Assembly (NCBI GenBank): GCA_965247255.1
Contig: CBDFGS010000013.1
Coordinates: forward strand, 248,001-312,000
Direction: 5' to 3'
DNA length: 64,000 nt
Origin: CBDFGS01 sp965247255
GTDB taxonomy: Bacteria > Chloroflexota > Dehalococcoidia > Lucifugimonadales > CAUZJF01
Part shown: positions 42,568 to 51,752 of the stretch, in pieces
How the letters are laid out: each line of letters opens with the position of its first letter
Numbering within the stretch: the first letter of the stretch is position 1
Translations under genes and position numbers: made by a program
The notes under the pieces: model-generated
Seen by the model: the letters and a program-made list of their open reading frames with translations, nothing else
What the model was told of the DNA's origin: nothing
Databases searched by the model: none

Positions 42568-43344
42568 CTAGATTATCGAGGAACTCTGTCCGCCATCTAC
42601 CACGATGCACGCGCCGGTGACCATTCCGGCCCTCTCCGAGGCGAGGAACGCCACCAGGTCGCCGACCGGCTCAGGCCACCCGAACCGGCCCATAGGCAGG
42701 TTGCGCTCGATGAACTCGCGCACCTCGTCGGGCGGGTTGTCGCTCTGAAAGCGCTCCCAGGAGCCACCTTCGTGTGAGATCGAGCCGGGAGCGATGCTGT
42801 TGACCAGCACGCCGTCTTTGGCCAGGGTGACGGCGGCGTGCTTGGTGGCGGCGATTATCGCCGCCTTGGCCGACATGTAGGAGATGTTGCCGCCATACTC
42901 CCGTCCCCATATCGAGGCGATGTTGACGATGCGGCCCCAGGCCTGCTCGCGCATGCTGGGGATAACAAGCTTCATCAGCTCGAACCCGCCGAAGACGTTG
43001 AGGCCGAAGGTGCCCGCGAAGTCCTCCACCGACGTCCCCAGGATATCCTCCCTGGACAGGCTGCCGCCGACGTTGTTGACCAGTATGTCCACGGCCCCCA
43101 GCTCTCCGACCACCTGGTCGTGAAGCCGCCGCAGGTCGGTCGAGTTTGACACGTCGGCGACCACGCCAATCGCTGAAACCCCTGCGCCTTCGAGCTCCGG
43201 GACCGCCTTATCGATCGTCTCCTGGGTGCGGCCACAGATCGCGACGTTCGCGCCCTCTGCAGCCAGCGACAACGCGGCCTGGCGCCCGATGCCCCTGCTC
43301 CCACCCGTCACCAGGGCGACACGCCCCGCTATTCCAAGGTCCAT
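42568..43344 (-). CDS. SDR-family NAD(P)-dependent oxidoreductase
   Basis: 258 residues. Classical short-chain dehydrogenase: TGGSRGIG cofactor loop, NNVGG, the catalytic Ser in NIASIWG, and YMSAKAA with Tyr and Lys. Ends with the usual VTGACIVVDGGQSSSII. Many relatives act on 3-oxoacyl or sugar substrates; none is indicated here. It follows the usual 250-residue length. Confidence 0.9.
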   Translation of the reverse strand: MDLGIAGRVALVTGGSRGIGRQAALSLAAEGANVAICGRTQETIDKAVPELEGAGVSAIGVVADVSNSTDLRRLHDQVVGELGAVDILVNNVGGSLSREDILGTSVEDFAGTFGLNVFGGFELMKLVIPSMREQAWGRIVNIASIWGREYGGNISYMSAKAAIIAATKHAAVTLAKDGVLVNSIAPGSISHEGGSWERFQSDNPPDEVREFIERNLPMGRFGWPEPVGDLVAFLASERAGMVTGACIVVDGGQSSSII

Positions 43345-43693
43345 CTGGTGCCCTCCATGCCGTCTTTGTCTGAGCGGGCAGGCTACAGGCCCACCGACTC
43401 CGGTGTCAACCGGGGGTTTCGGTCGGCCGATATTGACACCGATTCGCTGGTGGGAACTCGTCAGAAGTGGTACCCTCAGGGGCGGTTTTCAGGTTAGACT
43501 GTGACGGGCGGCTGGTCGGGTAAGCGACGTAGCTCGGCATCCAGGCAGGTCATTTGGATGCTCACAACCTCTCACCTGACCGGCCCATATCATGCGTTCG
43601 CGTTGAGACGGTGGTAGGGTGGCCGGAGGGGTCGAGAATCAAGCAGCGAGGCACCGTACCGATTCGCAGGTCCATCAAAGGCAAGGGTGATAA
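43345..43693. other. Intergenic region upstream of thyX
   Basis: No gene or clear repeat. It should carry the thyX promoter, but no convincing -35/-10 pair stands out. Confidence 0.4.
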
Positions 43694-44482
43694 TTGGGCG
43701 GAGTAGTAGAACCGCAGGTGTTCCTGCTGGGTGAGACTCAGACCAACCAGGAAGGCGTCTCGGCGCTCATGGAACATCTCGGAGTCCCCGAATGGACTTC
43801 CGACGCCGGAACATCGGCCGAGCTGTTGACCGAGATCTACGGCCGCTCCTGCTACCGCTCGTTCGGCACTGATCTCAACCCCAATCTCACAATGGTCCGG
43901 CCCACGAATCAAGCCTACATCACCAACACATTGGAGAAGGGGGACGGCTCCATCTTCGAGCACGCGGTGGCGAACTTCTTTTTCGCCGACGTGAGCCGCG
44001 TGTTCACCCACGAGCTGGTGCGGCACAGGGCCGGCACCGCCATGTCACAGGAGAGCCTGAGGTTCGCGCGCCTCACGGACCTAAACTGGTACGCGCCCGT
44101 GGTAGTTAAGGAGAGCCCGGAGGCGATGGAGGTCTACGCCACCAAGATGCAGGAGCTCAGCGAGCTGCAGGCGGAGCTCGCCGAGCTCTTCGAGATCGAC
44201 GAAGGACGCAAGAATTTCGATAAGAAGAAGAAGCTGACCTCGGCGTTCAGGAGGCTGGCCCCGATGGGACTCGCCACCAACATCGGGTGGTCGGCGAACA
44301 TGAGGGCCCTCCGCCACATAATCGAGATGCGAACCGATCCGGGGGCCGAGGAGGAGATCCGCCTGGTTTTCGGGAAGGTGGCGGAGATCGCCATCTCGAG
44401 GTGGGGTAACATCTTCGCGGACTACGAGCAGGAGATGGTCGACGGCCTGCCGTGGTATAAGAGCAAGAACAAGAAAATCTGA
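43694..44482 (+). CDS. thyX: FAD-dependent thymidylate synthase ThyX
   Basis: 262 residues. The ThyX motif RHRAGTAMSQESLRF is intact. Also HAVANFFFADVSRVFTHELV before it, and NIGWSANMRALRHIIEMRTD near the C-terminus with the conserved NxR. It makes dTMP from dUMP using methylenetetrahydrofolate and FAD. TTG start with AGGGTG 4 nt upstream. No thyA is seen in this window. Confidence 0.95.
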   Translation: MGGVVEPQVFLLGETQTNQEGVSALMEHLGVPEWTSDAGTSAELLTEIYGRSCYRSFGTDLNPNLTMVRPTNQAYITNTLEKGDGSIFEHAVANFFFADVSRVFTHELVRHRAGTAMSQESLRFARLTDLNWYAPVVVKESPEAMEVYATKMQELSELQAELAELFEIDEGRKNFDKKKKLTSAFRRLAPMGLATNIGWSANMRALRHIIEMRTDPGAEEEIRLVFGKVAEIAISRWGNIFADYEQEMVDGLPWYKSKNKKI

Positions 44483-44520
44483 GCGGTGACAAACCGCGGA
44501 GGTTTCGAGACGCTTAACCC

Positions 44521-45015
44521 ATGAGACTCCGTAACGCCTTCCTTCCGATAGCCCTCACCCTGATGGCCCTCGCCGCAGCTTGTGGTGGCGCCGCCGAGCC
44601 GACTCCAGCGCCTCGCCTCGCATCACCCCTGCTTGTTTCCGCCCCGCCTCCGGAGACCGTCGCAACGGTTGCTGCGGTCTTAGGTGTTGCACCGGAGCCG
44701 ACTCCGACGCCGCGTCCCCCCTGTGCGTCAGCCGCCAAGAAGATGAGTTTGGTCAACCAGGACCAGGGCGGTACCGGACAATACGCGTTTGCTCCGAACG
44801 CTTTCTCGTTTAGTGTCGGCGAGTGCGTTGACTTCAGCATGACAGGCGAGACCGAGTCGCACACCTTCACCGTGGATGAGCTCCGGATCGACGAGTCCGT
44901 CGGTGCGCGCGAGACCGCCACGTTCTCTTTTACCTTCGATAAGGCCGGAACGTACCGCCTTTACTGCATCCCTCACCAGGCGCAGGGTATGGTAGGCACG
45001 ATAACGGTGCGGTAG
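44521..45015 (+). CDS. Cupredoxin-domain lipoprotein
   Basis: 164 residues. Signal peptide with lipobox LAAAC, a Pro/Thr-rich linker (PEPTPTPRPP), and a plastocyanin-like beta sandwich. Type 1 copper ligands are visible: His in SHTFTVDE, then Cys, His and Met in YCIPHQAQGM. Probably a membrane-tethered electron carrier facing outside. The downstream TlpA-like thioredoxin gene is convergent. Confidence 0.88.
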   Translation: MRLRNAFLPIALTLMALAAACGGAAEPTPAPRLASPLLVSAPPPETVATVAAVLGVAPEPTPTPRPPCASAAKKMSLVNQDQGGTGQYAFAPNAFSFSVGECVDFSMTGETESHTFTVDELRIDESVGARETATFSFTFDKAGTYRLYCIPHQAQGMVGTITVR

Positions 45016-45053
45016 CGCGTTCTCGCGAGGTCGCCGCCGAGGCGATTACCGGC

Positions 45054-45683
45054 CTAGCCCTGGCCCAATACAGATGACACCACGTTGTTCATCTGTTGCT
45101 CGGTAATCGTCCCTTCCCAGCGTCGGAAAAGCTTGCCGTCGGCGTCGAAGAACAGGGTGCTGGGGAGGGCCTGAATCCCGTAACCGCGCACCGGAGAGCT
45201 GTCTTCGGGCGCGCCCGTCGGGTAAGTAATACTCAGCTCCTCCAACAAAGCCAAAGCGGTACTTCGCGTGCCCAGGCCGAAATATACCCCGACATCCAGC
45301 CCGATCACCATAATGGCTTCGCCGTGCCGGTCGGACACGCGCTGAAACGCCGGCATCTCGAACCTGCATGGAGGACAGCTGCCACCGAAGAAGTTCAGCA
45401 CGACCGGCTTGCCGCGGGAGAGGATTTCCGCGAACTCCGCCCGCTCAGACCCAAGAACCTCCTCGCCCTGGTATGCCTCGATCGCAAAGTTGGGGGCTTG
45501 CTGCGCGTCGCGGGCGCCCGTGATCATCCCGAACGCGACCAACGCCACCGCCAGCGCGGCGACGGCCGCGACGATCAGCAAACCAGAGGGACCGCCGAGC
45601 CCCGTTTCGTCCGGTCTGCCGCGCCTTGCCCTGGGCCGGCTACGCCTTCGGTCTTTCCGGGACTCACTTCCGCGCCTGGGCAA
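45054..45683 (-). CDS. TlpA/ResA-like membrane-anchored thioredoxin
   Basis: 209 residues. A very basic N-terminus is followed by one membrane helix (LIVAAVAALAVALVAFGMI), then a thioredoxin fold with the redox site FGGSCPPCRFEMP, the cis-Pro in IQALPSTLFFD, and family-typical NFAIEAYQGEE. It should act as a thiol-disulfide oxidoreductase outside the membrane, for example in cytochrome maturation. It lies next to the cupredoxin gene but convergent to it. Confidence 0.9.
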   Translation of the reverse strand: MPRRGSESRKDRRRSRPRARRGRPDETGLGGPSGLLIVAAVAALAVALVAFGMITGARDAQQAPNFAIEAYQGEEVLGSERAEFAEILSRGKPVVLNFFGGSCPPCRFEMPAFQRVSDRHGEAIMVIGLDVGVYFGLGTRSTALALLEELSITYPTGAPEDSSPVRGYGIQALPSTLFFDADGKLFRRWEGTITEQQMNNVVSSVLGQG

Positions 45684-46099
45684 TCTCTACCTCCTCCTGT
45701 GTTCGTCGCGGGTCCTCATAGGCGCCGCGTATCAGACCGCGAGGCTCACACGCGTTGCTGAGCAGGACTCCTCCCCAGACTCTTCGCCCCTGAAGCAGAG
45801 ACTCAGAGCGACATGCCTGGGTGAGGGAACGCGGGAGCCCAGGGTTATAGGCTCGCGTGATGCGACGCGGGGAAGCAAAGTGACGTGCGTGGCTCTCGGG
45901 TCTTTGGGATTCAGGGTGATGTTTCGGTCGTGTCGGTATGTCATAGCAATGGAGTGCGCGAGTCCGGATGCCTGAAGAAGACTAAATGGTCGGGCCGGGA
46001 CCTCAGAGTGAGATAGCGGCCACGATACACGAGCCCGCACGGCGCCCAGAAAGTAAGATGCGCAAGACGCCGCTTCCGATGCGCTTCCGGGACCCCGGA
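45684..46099. other. Intergenic region with repeat-like sequence
   Basis: No gene recognised. The minus strand near 45770-45830 reads ATGTCGCTCTGAGTCTCTGC, then GGGGCGAAGAGTCTGG, resembling the CTGAGCG-type repeat also glimpsed near 1740. Confidence 0.4.
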
Positions 46100-47578
46100 T
46101 CAGCGGCGCCGCCACGACATGAAGGCGGCCGCCAGGACCGCCGCCAAGGTGACGCCCATGGCGATCAGGAAGAACTCGCCGAAAAGGGTCATGCCCGTAC
46201 CGGTTAACTGCTCCTCATAGCCGGCCATCCGCTCCTGAAACTGCAGTCTGGTCTCCTCTTGCAGCTGGAACGGCCACTCGGCGGGTGGCGCCAGCCCGTG
46301 AAACCGCCTTGATCCCCATGCGGTCAGCGCGGCCAGACCAAACGTCATGCCCATCATTCGACTTGCAGTTACCATTGCCGCGGCCGTGCCCCTGTTCTCC
46401 TCCCCTACCGATTCGGTGGCCGCCAACGCGACGGGCGCGATCAGTAACCCGAAACCGAGGCCTGTAAGGGCCAGATGGCCCGTCAACGCAGGCTCTCCGA
46501 TGTCGACTTCCCAGCCGCTCATCAACAGGAACCCCAGCGCAGCAAGCGCGAGCCCCAACACGGCCGGCACGCGGTAGTCGAGGCGCTGACAGGCGAGCCC
46601 CCCAAGCACCGCCCCCACCGGTATCCCCGCTGTCAGGCGCATTAGCATCAGGCCCCCTTCGAGCGGCGTGAGCGCCATTGCCGTATTCGCCATCAGCGGG
46701 ACGGTGACCATTCCAATTATCAGCGCTCCACCGACCAGCATGTGCGTGGCGTTCGCGGCGCTAAATGCCCATCCCCTGAACATCGACGGAGGCAGTAGCG
46801 GGTCTGCCACCGCCCTCTGCCGCATGATAAACAGAATGAGGGTCGCGATAGCCAGAGCAATATAGCCTGCCATCACAGGGTCCCTTAGGTCGAAGCGCGC
46901 CATGGCCAGGGTAAGCGACGCGAGACTTACGGCGATCAAGAGTCCGCCTAGGTAGTCCACCCTGACGCGGTATCGCGGGCTCGGTCCAAGCAACAGCACC
47001 AGCGCAAGCAACACCGCCGCGCCCAGGGGCAGGTTGATCCAGAAGACCCAGCGCCAGTCCAGGAACCGGATAATCAGCCCGCCCCACAGGGGTCCTATCA
47101 CGCCACCAGCCTCCGCGGCGGCGCCGATCAGACCAAAGGGGAGCGCCCTGCGCCCGCGGGGGAACAGGTCGCCCGCGATGGCGATCGATATGGGGACGAG
47201 CGCGCCTGCTCCAATGGCTTGGAATACCCGCGCGGCAACCAACCAGCCAAGGGTAGGCGCCAACGCGACGAGGACCGAGCCGAGCATGAACCCGGCCATG
47301 CACAGTACGAACATCCGGCGGTGGCCCCAGGCGTCCGAGACCTTGCCGATGAGCGGCATGGCCGCCAGGTAGCCGAGCAGGTATCCCGTAATGGTCCAGG
47401 AGGCGCGGTCCAACTCGACCACCGGTACCTTCATGTCCACCAAGATCTGGGGGAGCACCGTTACGACCACGGTCTGGTCGTCGGCGGCGATGAACACACC
47501 GGCGCAGACGGGAATCAGAGCGATATACGGGGATAAGCGCGCGCTCTTGCTTGCGCTTGTGGTAGGGGGCCTGGGCAA
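46100..47578 (-). CDS. MFS transporter, DHA2 (EmrB/QacA/P55-like)
   Basis: 492 residues with about 14 hydrophobic segments. Motif A: GKVSDAWGHRRMF. DHA2 features: DDQTVVVTVLPQI near the N-terminus and DWRWVFWINLPLG. A long charged loop (LQEETRLQFQERMAGYEEQL) lies before the last helix. It follows a LppX/LprG-type lipoprotein gene by 23 nt, the same pairing as mycobacterial lprG and p55, whose products move lipids or drugs across the envelope. TTG start without Shine-Dalgarno, suggesting coupling. Confidence 0.88.
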   Translation of the reverse strand: MPRPPTTSASKSARLSPYIALIPVCAGVFIAADDQTVVVTVLPQILVDMKVPVVELDRASWTITGYLLGYLAAMPLIGKVSDAWGHRRMFVLCMAGFMLGSVLVALAPTLGWLVAARVFQAIGAGALVPISIAIAGDLFPRGRRALPFGLIGAAAEAGGVIGPLWGGLIIRFLDWRWVFWINLPLGAAVLLALVLLLGPSPRYRVRVDYLGGLLIAVSLASLTLAMARFDLRDPVMAGYIALAIATLILFIMRQRAVADPLLPPSMFRGWAFSAANATHMLVGGALIIGMVTVPLMANTAMALTPLEGGLMLMRLTAGIPVGAVLGGLACQRLDYRVPAVLGLALAALGFLLMSGWEVDIGEPALTGHLALTGLGFGLLIAPVALAATESVGEENRGTAAAMVTASRMMGMTFGLAALTAWGSRRFHGLAPPAEWPFQLQEETRLQFQERMAGYEEQLTGTGMTLFGEFFLIAMGVTLAAVLAAAFMSWRRR

Positions 47579-47601
47579 TGGTAGCGTATGCGCCGGCGGA
47601 G

Positions 47602-48372
47602 CTAGAGCGGCGCCTTGATAGAGATGGCTTCGTTGAAAGCCGACAGTGTGATCAGGCGCACCGTGTCCGCCGAATCGGACGGCGTCACCTTTCCGGAGAA
47701 CCTCGCCTCGATCAGATGTGAGCGCAGGGGGTCGATGGTGAGCTCGACCTCCACAACCGATCCTTCAACCGTCTTGCCCACCAGCGGGGCCAGCGACTCA
47801 GCAGGCAGCGTTCCTCGAAGGCGATGATTGGGACGGCCGTCCCCCGCGCGTTCCAACAGCTGGACGCCGGTGACATCCGACATCATAGAGTTGATGCCGG
47901 CGCTGGGGTCGAAGAACCCCGCCGAGCTTACACCGGGCGGCCCGGCTTCCCAGTTCCCGGTTATGGGATTGGTCACGTACCCGGCGTCGCCGAGGGTTAT
48001 GACGCTGCCTCTGATGTGCATCCGTTCGCCTATGGACGCATTGTAGGTGATGAACAGCTTGTCCGGCTTGACCACATCTCCCTCAGCTTCTTCGATCATG
48101 AGACCGGGCAGCAGCTCCATCCGGCCGCGCTCGTGGTGCAGCCGGAAGTGGAACGACTCGAGGGCTGCCATGACCTCACCGGACCTCTTGAGCGCCGCCT
48201 GCGCGTCGAAGGGAACGGGTTGGGGAGTCGGCGTGGGTGTCCGCTCCGGTATATCCTGCGCGCAACCCAGTACCATCAGGCTCATCGTCGCGGTTAGGAT
48301 GATCTGCGACGCGGCTGCTGAGGGGGCGGCTACGGGTCGGAGCAGTCTCTGGAGTAGCCGCATTCCACACAT
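47602..48372 (-). CDS. LppX/LprG-family lipoprotein
   Basis: About 256 residues with signal peptide and lipobox VLGC. After a Thr-Pro linker (TPTPTPQPVP) comes a fold of the LppX_LprAFG type: SFHFRLHHERG, YITNPITGNWE-like segments, VELTIDPLRSHLIEARF and TVRLITLSAFNE. The mycobacterial members have a hydrophobic cavity for acylated lipids. The gene overlaps the end of a zinc-ribbon gene and precedes the MFS gene by 23 nt. ATG 48372 or 48363 may start it. Confidence 0.8.
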   Translation of the reverse strand: MCGMRLLQRLLRPVAAPSAAASQIILTATMSLMVLGCAQDIPERTPTPTPQPVPFDAQAALKRSGEVMAALESFHFRLHHERGRMELLPGLMIEEAEGDVVKPDKLFITYNASIGERMHIRGSVITLGDAGYVTNPITGNWEAGPPGVSSAGFFDPSAGINSMMSDVTGVQLLERAGDGRPNHRLRGTLPAESLAPLVGKTVEGSVVEVELTIDPLRSHLIEARFSGKVTPSDSADTVRLITLSAFNEAISIKAPL

Positions 48373-48452
48373 CGCAGCTTGCAGTGAACTCCGATCATCG
48401 GGGAGCCGCAGATGTCACAAAAGACCGTCTCCCTCAGGACGGGCCCTCCCAC
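48330..48452 (-). CDS. Small zinc-ribbon protein (CDICG/CSDP type)
   Basis: About 40 residues: FCDICGSPMIGVHCKLRC, then VECGYSRDCSDP to TAG. CxxC pairs separated by about 14 residues, plus extra cysteines, suggest a zinc ribbon. The HCKLRC and GYSRDCSDP parts look like a conserved short protein family. The start is uncertain; GTG at 48452 has a G-rich tract just upstream. Its 3' end overlaps the LprG-type gene by 43 nt. Confidence 0.55.
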   Translation of the reverse strand: MGGPVLRETVFCDICGSPMIGVHCKLRCVECGYSRDCSDP

Positions 48453-48639
48453 CAACTCCCCCCCATAGAGGGAGGGAGGACGGGACTGCCCCGGCAGCTG
48501 GGCGACGGTCTGTGGCCGACTCCCGTGCGCGAAATCAATGAGGGCATGGGGTATGGCGGGACCCCGTTGTGATTCTCGCGCGTGGGACATCTGGCTCCTT
48601 AGCGCCACTATTATATCAACCCGAAGTGCACCTTAATAC

Positions 48640-48677
48640 AAAGGACCCCGCTTCCCCGACAGGGGCAGCGAGGTCCT
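48640..48677 (-). terminator. Intrinsic terminator after the anchored surface protein gene
   Basis: On the minus strand AGGACCTCGCT and AGCGGGGTCCT pair around an inner CCCC/GGGG stem, followed by TTTGTATT. It lies 27 nt beyond the stop of the gene ending at 48704. Confidence 0.7.
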
Positions 48678-48703
48678 CGTTGGTCCGTAAGTGAGTTTGG
48701 AGG

Positions 48704-49873
48704 CTAGGCCCGCTCTCGCGCCCGGCGTGCTCTCCGCATCGTGATGCCTCCCAGCAGCAGCAGGAGCAGGGAGGTCCCTAGCGCCATCTGTGCCAGGAAG
48801 GGGATTCCTGCCTCGCCGGTTACCGGCGGCGTCGGATCCCCGTCCCCAGGAGTGACCGTCCTGACCTCGCCGGCTAGCGTATAGGTTGCCATACGCTGCG
48901 CGTCGATGTACGCGTTCACGGCGCCGCCCTCGCCCTCAATGGACTCGATGGTTCCGTTGCCGTCGGCGTCGCGCCCGTTAAGGGCCTGCTCAAGATGGAT
49001 CACCAGCGAGCCGGTGAATATCTTAGCGAGGCTGATTGTCGACTGGCCCAAAATATTCTTGGCGGCGTCGCGGGCGGCTATGGCGGACGTCTCGGCGTTC
49101 TTGCCTGCGATCTCCGCCTTCGCCCCGTTCTCGGTGATGATCGCGTCCGTCGGGGCTTGGCCGGCGGCGAAACCTGCGTGTTTACGGTCGGCGGCGTGGA
49201 GCAGAACGCCCACGCCGTCTCCCGGCTGGGTCGCCGAGGCCACGAAACTCTCACCGTCATCGCCCTCGACGATGTTTATCACCCGCTGCGCGTTGGTCTG
49301 CACCTCAGCCAGAGTCGCGGCACTGGAAGCGGCCTTCGCGCTGGTAATCGCGATCCGGATCTGATTCTTGAGGTTCGTCAGGATCCCGACGCCTGAGCCG
49401 GGTTTCCAGTCCGAGGTCAGATGCCTGATGTGGCCCATGGCCCCGTCCGGAATTGCATACTCAAACACCTTCGGGCCAGCGGGCGCGTCGGGGTCCGTTG
49501 CCGTCACCTCATCTGTGATCACAACCCTGTTGAACTTAAGTATCAGGTCTAGTCCTGTGTAACGCCTGTTGTGCCTGTCGAATACGTGGTTGATGGCTCC
49601 TTCATCGCTGATAGCGATGGGGCCCGTGCTCAGCTTCGTCCCATCCCTGTCATCGACCAGCCAGCCGACGTACTCTCGTCCTTCCGCCGGACCTGCAACT
49701 CCGGTCAGCGTATACGTAATGGCGTCGCTTAGGGCCATGTCGTCCCATATCAAAGCGGTGCCTTCGGCTACCTGAGCCGAGATATCGGTAGCTTCCTGCG
49801 CCAGGGCGGTACCTGTCGGCACTCCCGTCAGCAGAACGAGCGCCATCAGCATGATCAGTTTGGGTCGGAACAT
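48704..49873 (-). CDS. Exported protein with RskA-like N-domain and C-terminal anchor
   Basis: 389 residues. The signal peptide ends near GTALAQ. Residues about 30-120 (YVGWLVDDRDGTKLSTG) resemble the extracellular anti-sigma-K domain, like that of the RskA protein encoded 0.2 kb upstream. A helical middle part follows, with one EF-like loop DADGNGTIES. Near the C-terminus PPVTGEAG precedes a hydrophobic helix and RRARRARERA, similar to a sortase-type sorting signal. The ATG at 49873 is chosen because GGAGG lies 12 nt upstream. It may be a target of the adjacent ECF sigma factor. Confidence 0.65.
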   Translation of the reverse strand: MFRPKLIMLMALVLLTGVPTGTALAQEATDISAQVAEGTALIWDDMALSDAITYTLTGVAGPAEGREYVGWLVDDRDGTKLSTGPIAISDEGAINHVFDRHNRRYTGLDLILKFNRVVITDEVTATDPDAPAGPKVFEYAIPDGAMGHIRHLTSDWKPGSGVGILTNLKNQIRIAITSAKAASSAATLAEVQTNAQRVINIVEGDDGESFVASATQPGDGVGVLLHAADRKHAGFAAGQAPTDAIITENGAKAEIAGKNAETSAIAARDAAKNILGQSTISLAKIFTGSLVIHLEQALNGRDADGNGTIESIEGEGGAVNAYIDAQRMATYTLAGEVRTVTPGDGDPTPPVTGEAGIPFLAQMALGTSLLLLLLGGITMRRARRARERA

Positions 49874-50089
49874 TGTGCGCCTTGCCTCCTGCAAATCTGG
49901 TCTGGAATCTGCACGCTCAATACACTACCACACGCGTAGCCTTACGCAAAGGCTCTGGCAGGGTAGTTTACCACAGAAAAGTCAAGGGTGGGTCGAACGC
50001 GAAAGGTGGGAGCCACTACCAGAGTGAAACACTCCGTCGACGCTTCGCGAGGACGCCGACTCGGCCTTAAAGGCGCCAGTCCCGATATC

Positions 50090-50905
50090 CTACAGGTCTC
50101 CCCGCAGCACTTCGGTGCGTCCGGCGTCCGCTCCTTCGCGTTGGGCCGTGATCACTATCGCCTCGAAGCTCCTGATAGAAGCGGTCAGCCGGATATTGGT
50201 CTGCCCGTATCCCGTGGCGTCGACGGTGAACGCTCCGGCGTTGTGCAGCACCCCGTCCTTGACGAGCCAGACCTGGTAGGTCTCGCCCGCGGACAGGGGG
50301 GGCAGATCGAGGACGGCCAGCACGGGCTCCTCACCAGCCTTGGTAATCACCATTCCCGACGAGTTGGGAGACCACTCGGTCGCTGACAGCAGGTTCACCG
50401 ACGCACCCGGGTCCGCGGCCATCAAAAGCAGGTACCGCTGCTTCTCAACGGTCTGTTTCATGACCTCCTCGCCACGAACGACACTTTCGAGCTCGGAAGC
50501 GAGCAAGGACTTCTCCACCGCGATCTCGTCGAGACGGTTGTTGAACCAGAGTCCACCCAATACCATGAGTCCGATTAGCAAGGTCGCTGCCGACAAGCCA
50601 GAATGCGTTACAAGGCTCCGTCCCCAGATGCGAGCCAACGAGACCCACTCCCTCAGGGGTTCGGCGAGCGGCGCGGGGCGGGCATCAGCGTCGACTCTGG
50701 CCAAAAGACTTTGCCTGACGCTGGCCGGGGCCTCGAGCCTTGGAACGCTAAAGGCCAACTGCGTCACAAGCTCCCCATCGTCGTTGAGCTTCGCTGTGCA
50801 CCGGGCGCACCCATCCAGGTGGCGCTCCATACCGGCCATCTCCCCGGAACTCAAGGACCCCAAGAGATGGGGCATAAGCTGCTCTTGCGCTACGTTACAG
50901 TCCAT
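50090..50905 (-). CDS. Anti-sigma factor (zinc-finger, RskA C-terminal domain)
   Basis: 271 residues. The cytoplasmic N-terminal zinc-binding anti-sigma domain has HLDGCARC. One membrane helix (LSAATLLIGLMVLGGLWF, about residues 103-120), a coiled-coil-prone stretch (EKSLLASELESVVRGEEV), then an extracellular RskA domain (VLDLPPLSAGETYQVWLV). It should hold the ECF sigma factor inactive until a signal acts outside. Its start overlaps the sigma gene stop by 11 nt. Confidence 0.9.
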   Translation of the reverse strand: MDCNVAQEQLMPHLLGSLSSGEMAGMERHLDGCARCTAKLNDDGELVTQLAFSVPRLEAPASVRQSLLARVDADARPAPLAEPLREWVSLARIWGRSLVTHSGLSAATLLIGLMVLGGLWFNNRLDEIAVEKSLLASELESVVRGEEVMKQTVEKQRYLLLMAADPGASVNLLSATEWSPNSSGMVITKAGEEPVLAVLDLPPLSAGETYQVWLVKDGVLHNAGAFTVDATGYGQTNIRLTASIRSFEAIVITAQREGADAGRTEVLRGDL

Positions 50906-51593
50906 GTTCCTTCCACTCTTGGCTCTGGGGGGCCATAACCTCTCTCAGCTTCCTCAATGCCAACCGCATCCTGGTCTTTACGGTACCAAGTGGCTGGTCC
51001 AATCTCGCCGCAATCTCCGAATGGGTAAACCCACCGTAATAAGCTAAGACCACAACCTCTCTTTGCTCCGGCCGCAGCGTACTCAGCGCGCCGCCGATCT
51101 CTTGTCTCCAAGACTGCTGTGACGCGTGTTTCGCCGGGTCTCCTGTCTCGTTCACGGGCTGAGGTATCTCGCCCACATCCTGCAGGACCAGCGTTTGGTC
51201 GCGGCGCCGCCTCTTGCGGACCTCATCGATCACCCGGTGGTGAGCGATGCTAAAGAGCCACGCTGTCACCTTGCCTCGGTCCGGCCGATAGCTCGATGCC
51301 CTACGCCACACCTTGAAGAAAGCGTCCTGAGTCACTTCCTCCGCCGCCCCGGGGTCTCTCAGCATGTGCACCGAGAGCGAGAAAACTGCGTTTCCGAATC
51401 TTCTATACAACTCCTCCAGGGCATTGCGGTCGCCTAGGGCTATCTCCTGCACCAGTCGCTGGTCCGTGAGCTCTGTGTAGTCGTTCAGACCGGACGGCGC
51501 TTCCTCGCCTCTAATGGGCGCACCCTCTTTTGATGAATACGTACGAGAGCCGCTCGTCGGATTTCGGTTTTCGGGACTACCCTGCTGATTCAC
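50895..51593 (-). CDS. ECF sigma-70 family RNA polymerase sigma factor (SigK-like)
   Basis: 232 residues. Sigma region 2: ALEELYRRFGNAVFSLSVHM, EEVTQDAFFKVWRRA and RGKVTAWLFSIAHHRVIDEV. Region 4: LRPEQREVVVLAYYGGFTHS then EIAARLDQPLGTVKTRM. An unstructured 35-residue N-terminal extension precedes it; start GTG 51593. Translation is probably coupled to the downstream anti-sigma gene. It would direct RNA polymerase to envelope-stress genes. Confidence 0.92.
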   Translation of the reverse strand: MNQQGSPENRNPTSGSRTYSSKEGAPIRGEEAPSGLNDYTELTDQRLVQEIALGDRNALEELYRRFGNAVFSLSVHMLRDPGAAEEVTQDAFFKVWRRASSYRPDRGKVTAWLFSIAHHRVIDEVRKRRRRDQTLVLQDVGEIPQPVNETGDPAKHASQQSWRQEIGGALSTLRPEQREVVVLAYYGGFTHSEIAARLDQPLGTVKTRMRLALRKLREVMAPQSQEWKEHGL

Positions 51594-51752
51594 CCGGAGG
51601 TTTCCTGTAGGCGGCTACTGTATTGGGATGCGCGACTTCGCCCTGTAGACGCTAATCGCCCCCAAAGGGCAACGGGCTCGAACGCACCACGACCCGCATA
51701 GTAGAGAATGAGTCGGACCGCGTCGCGAATTGGGCGCATTATATCAAAGCAC

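Noticed and set aside
45732..46115. Minus-strand frame upstream of the TlpA-like gene region
   Set aside because: Its sequence looks like a translated dispersed repeat, without protein family features.
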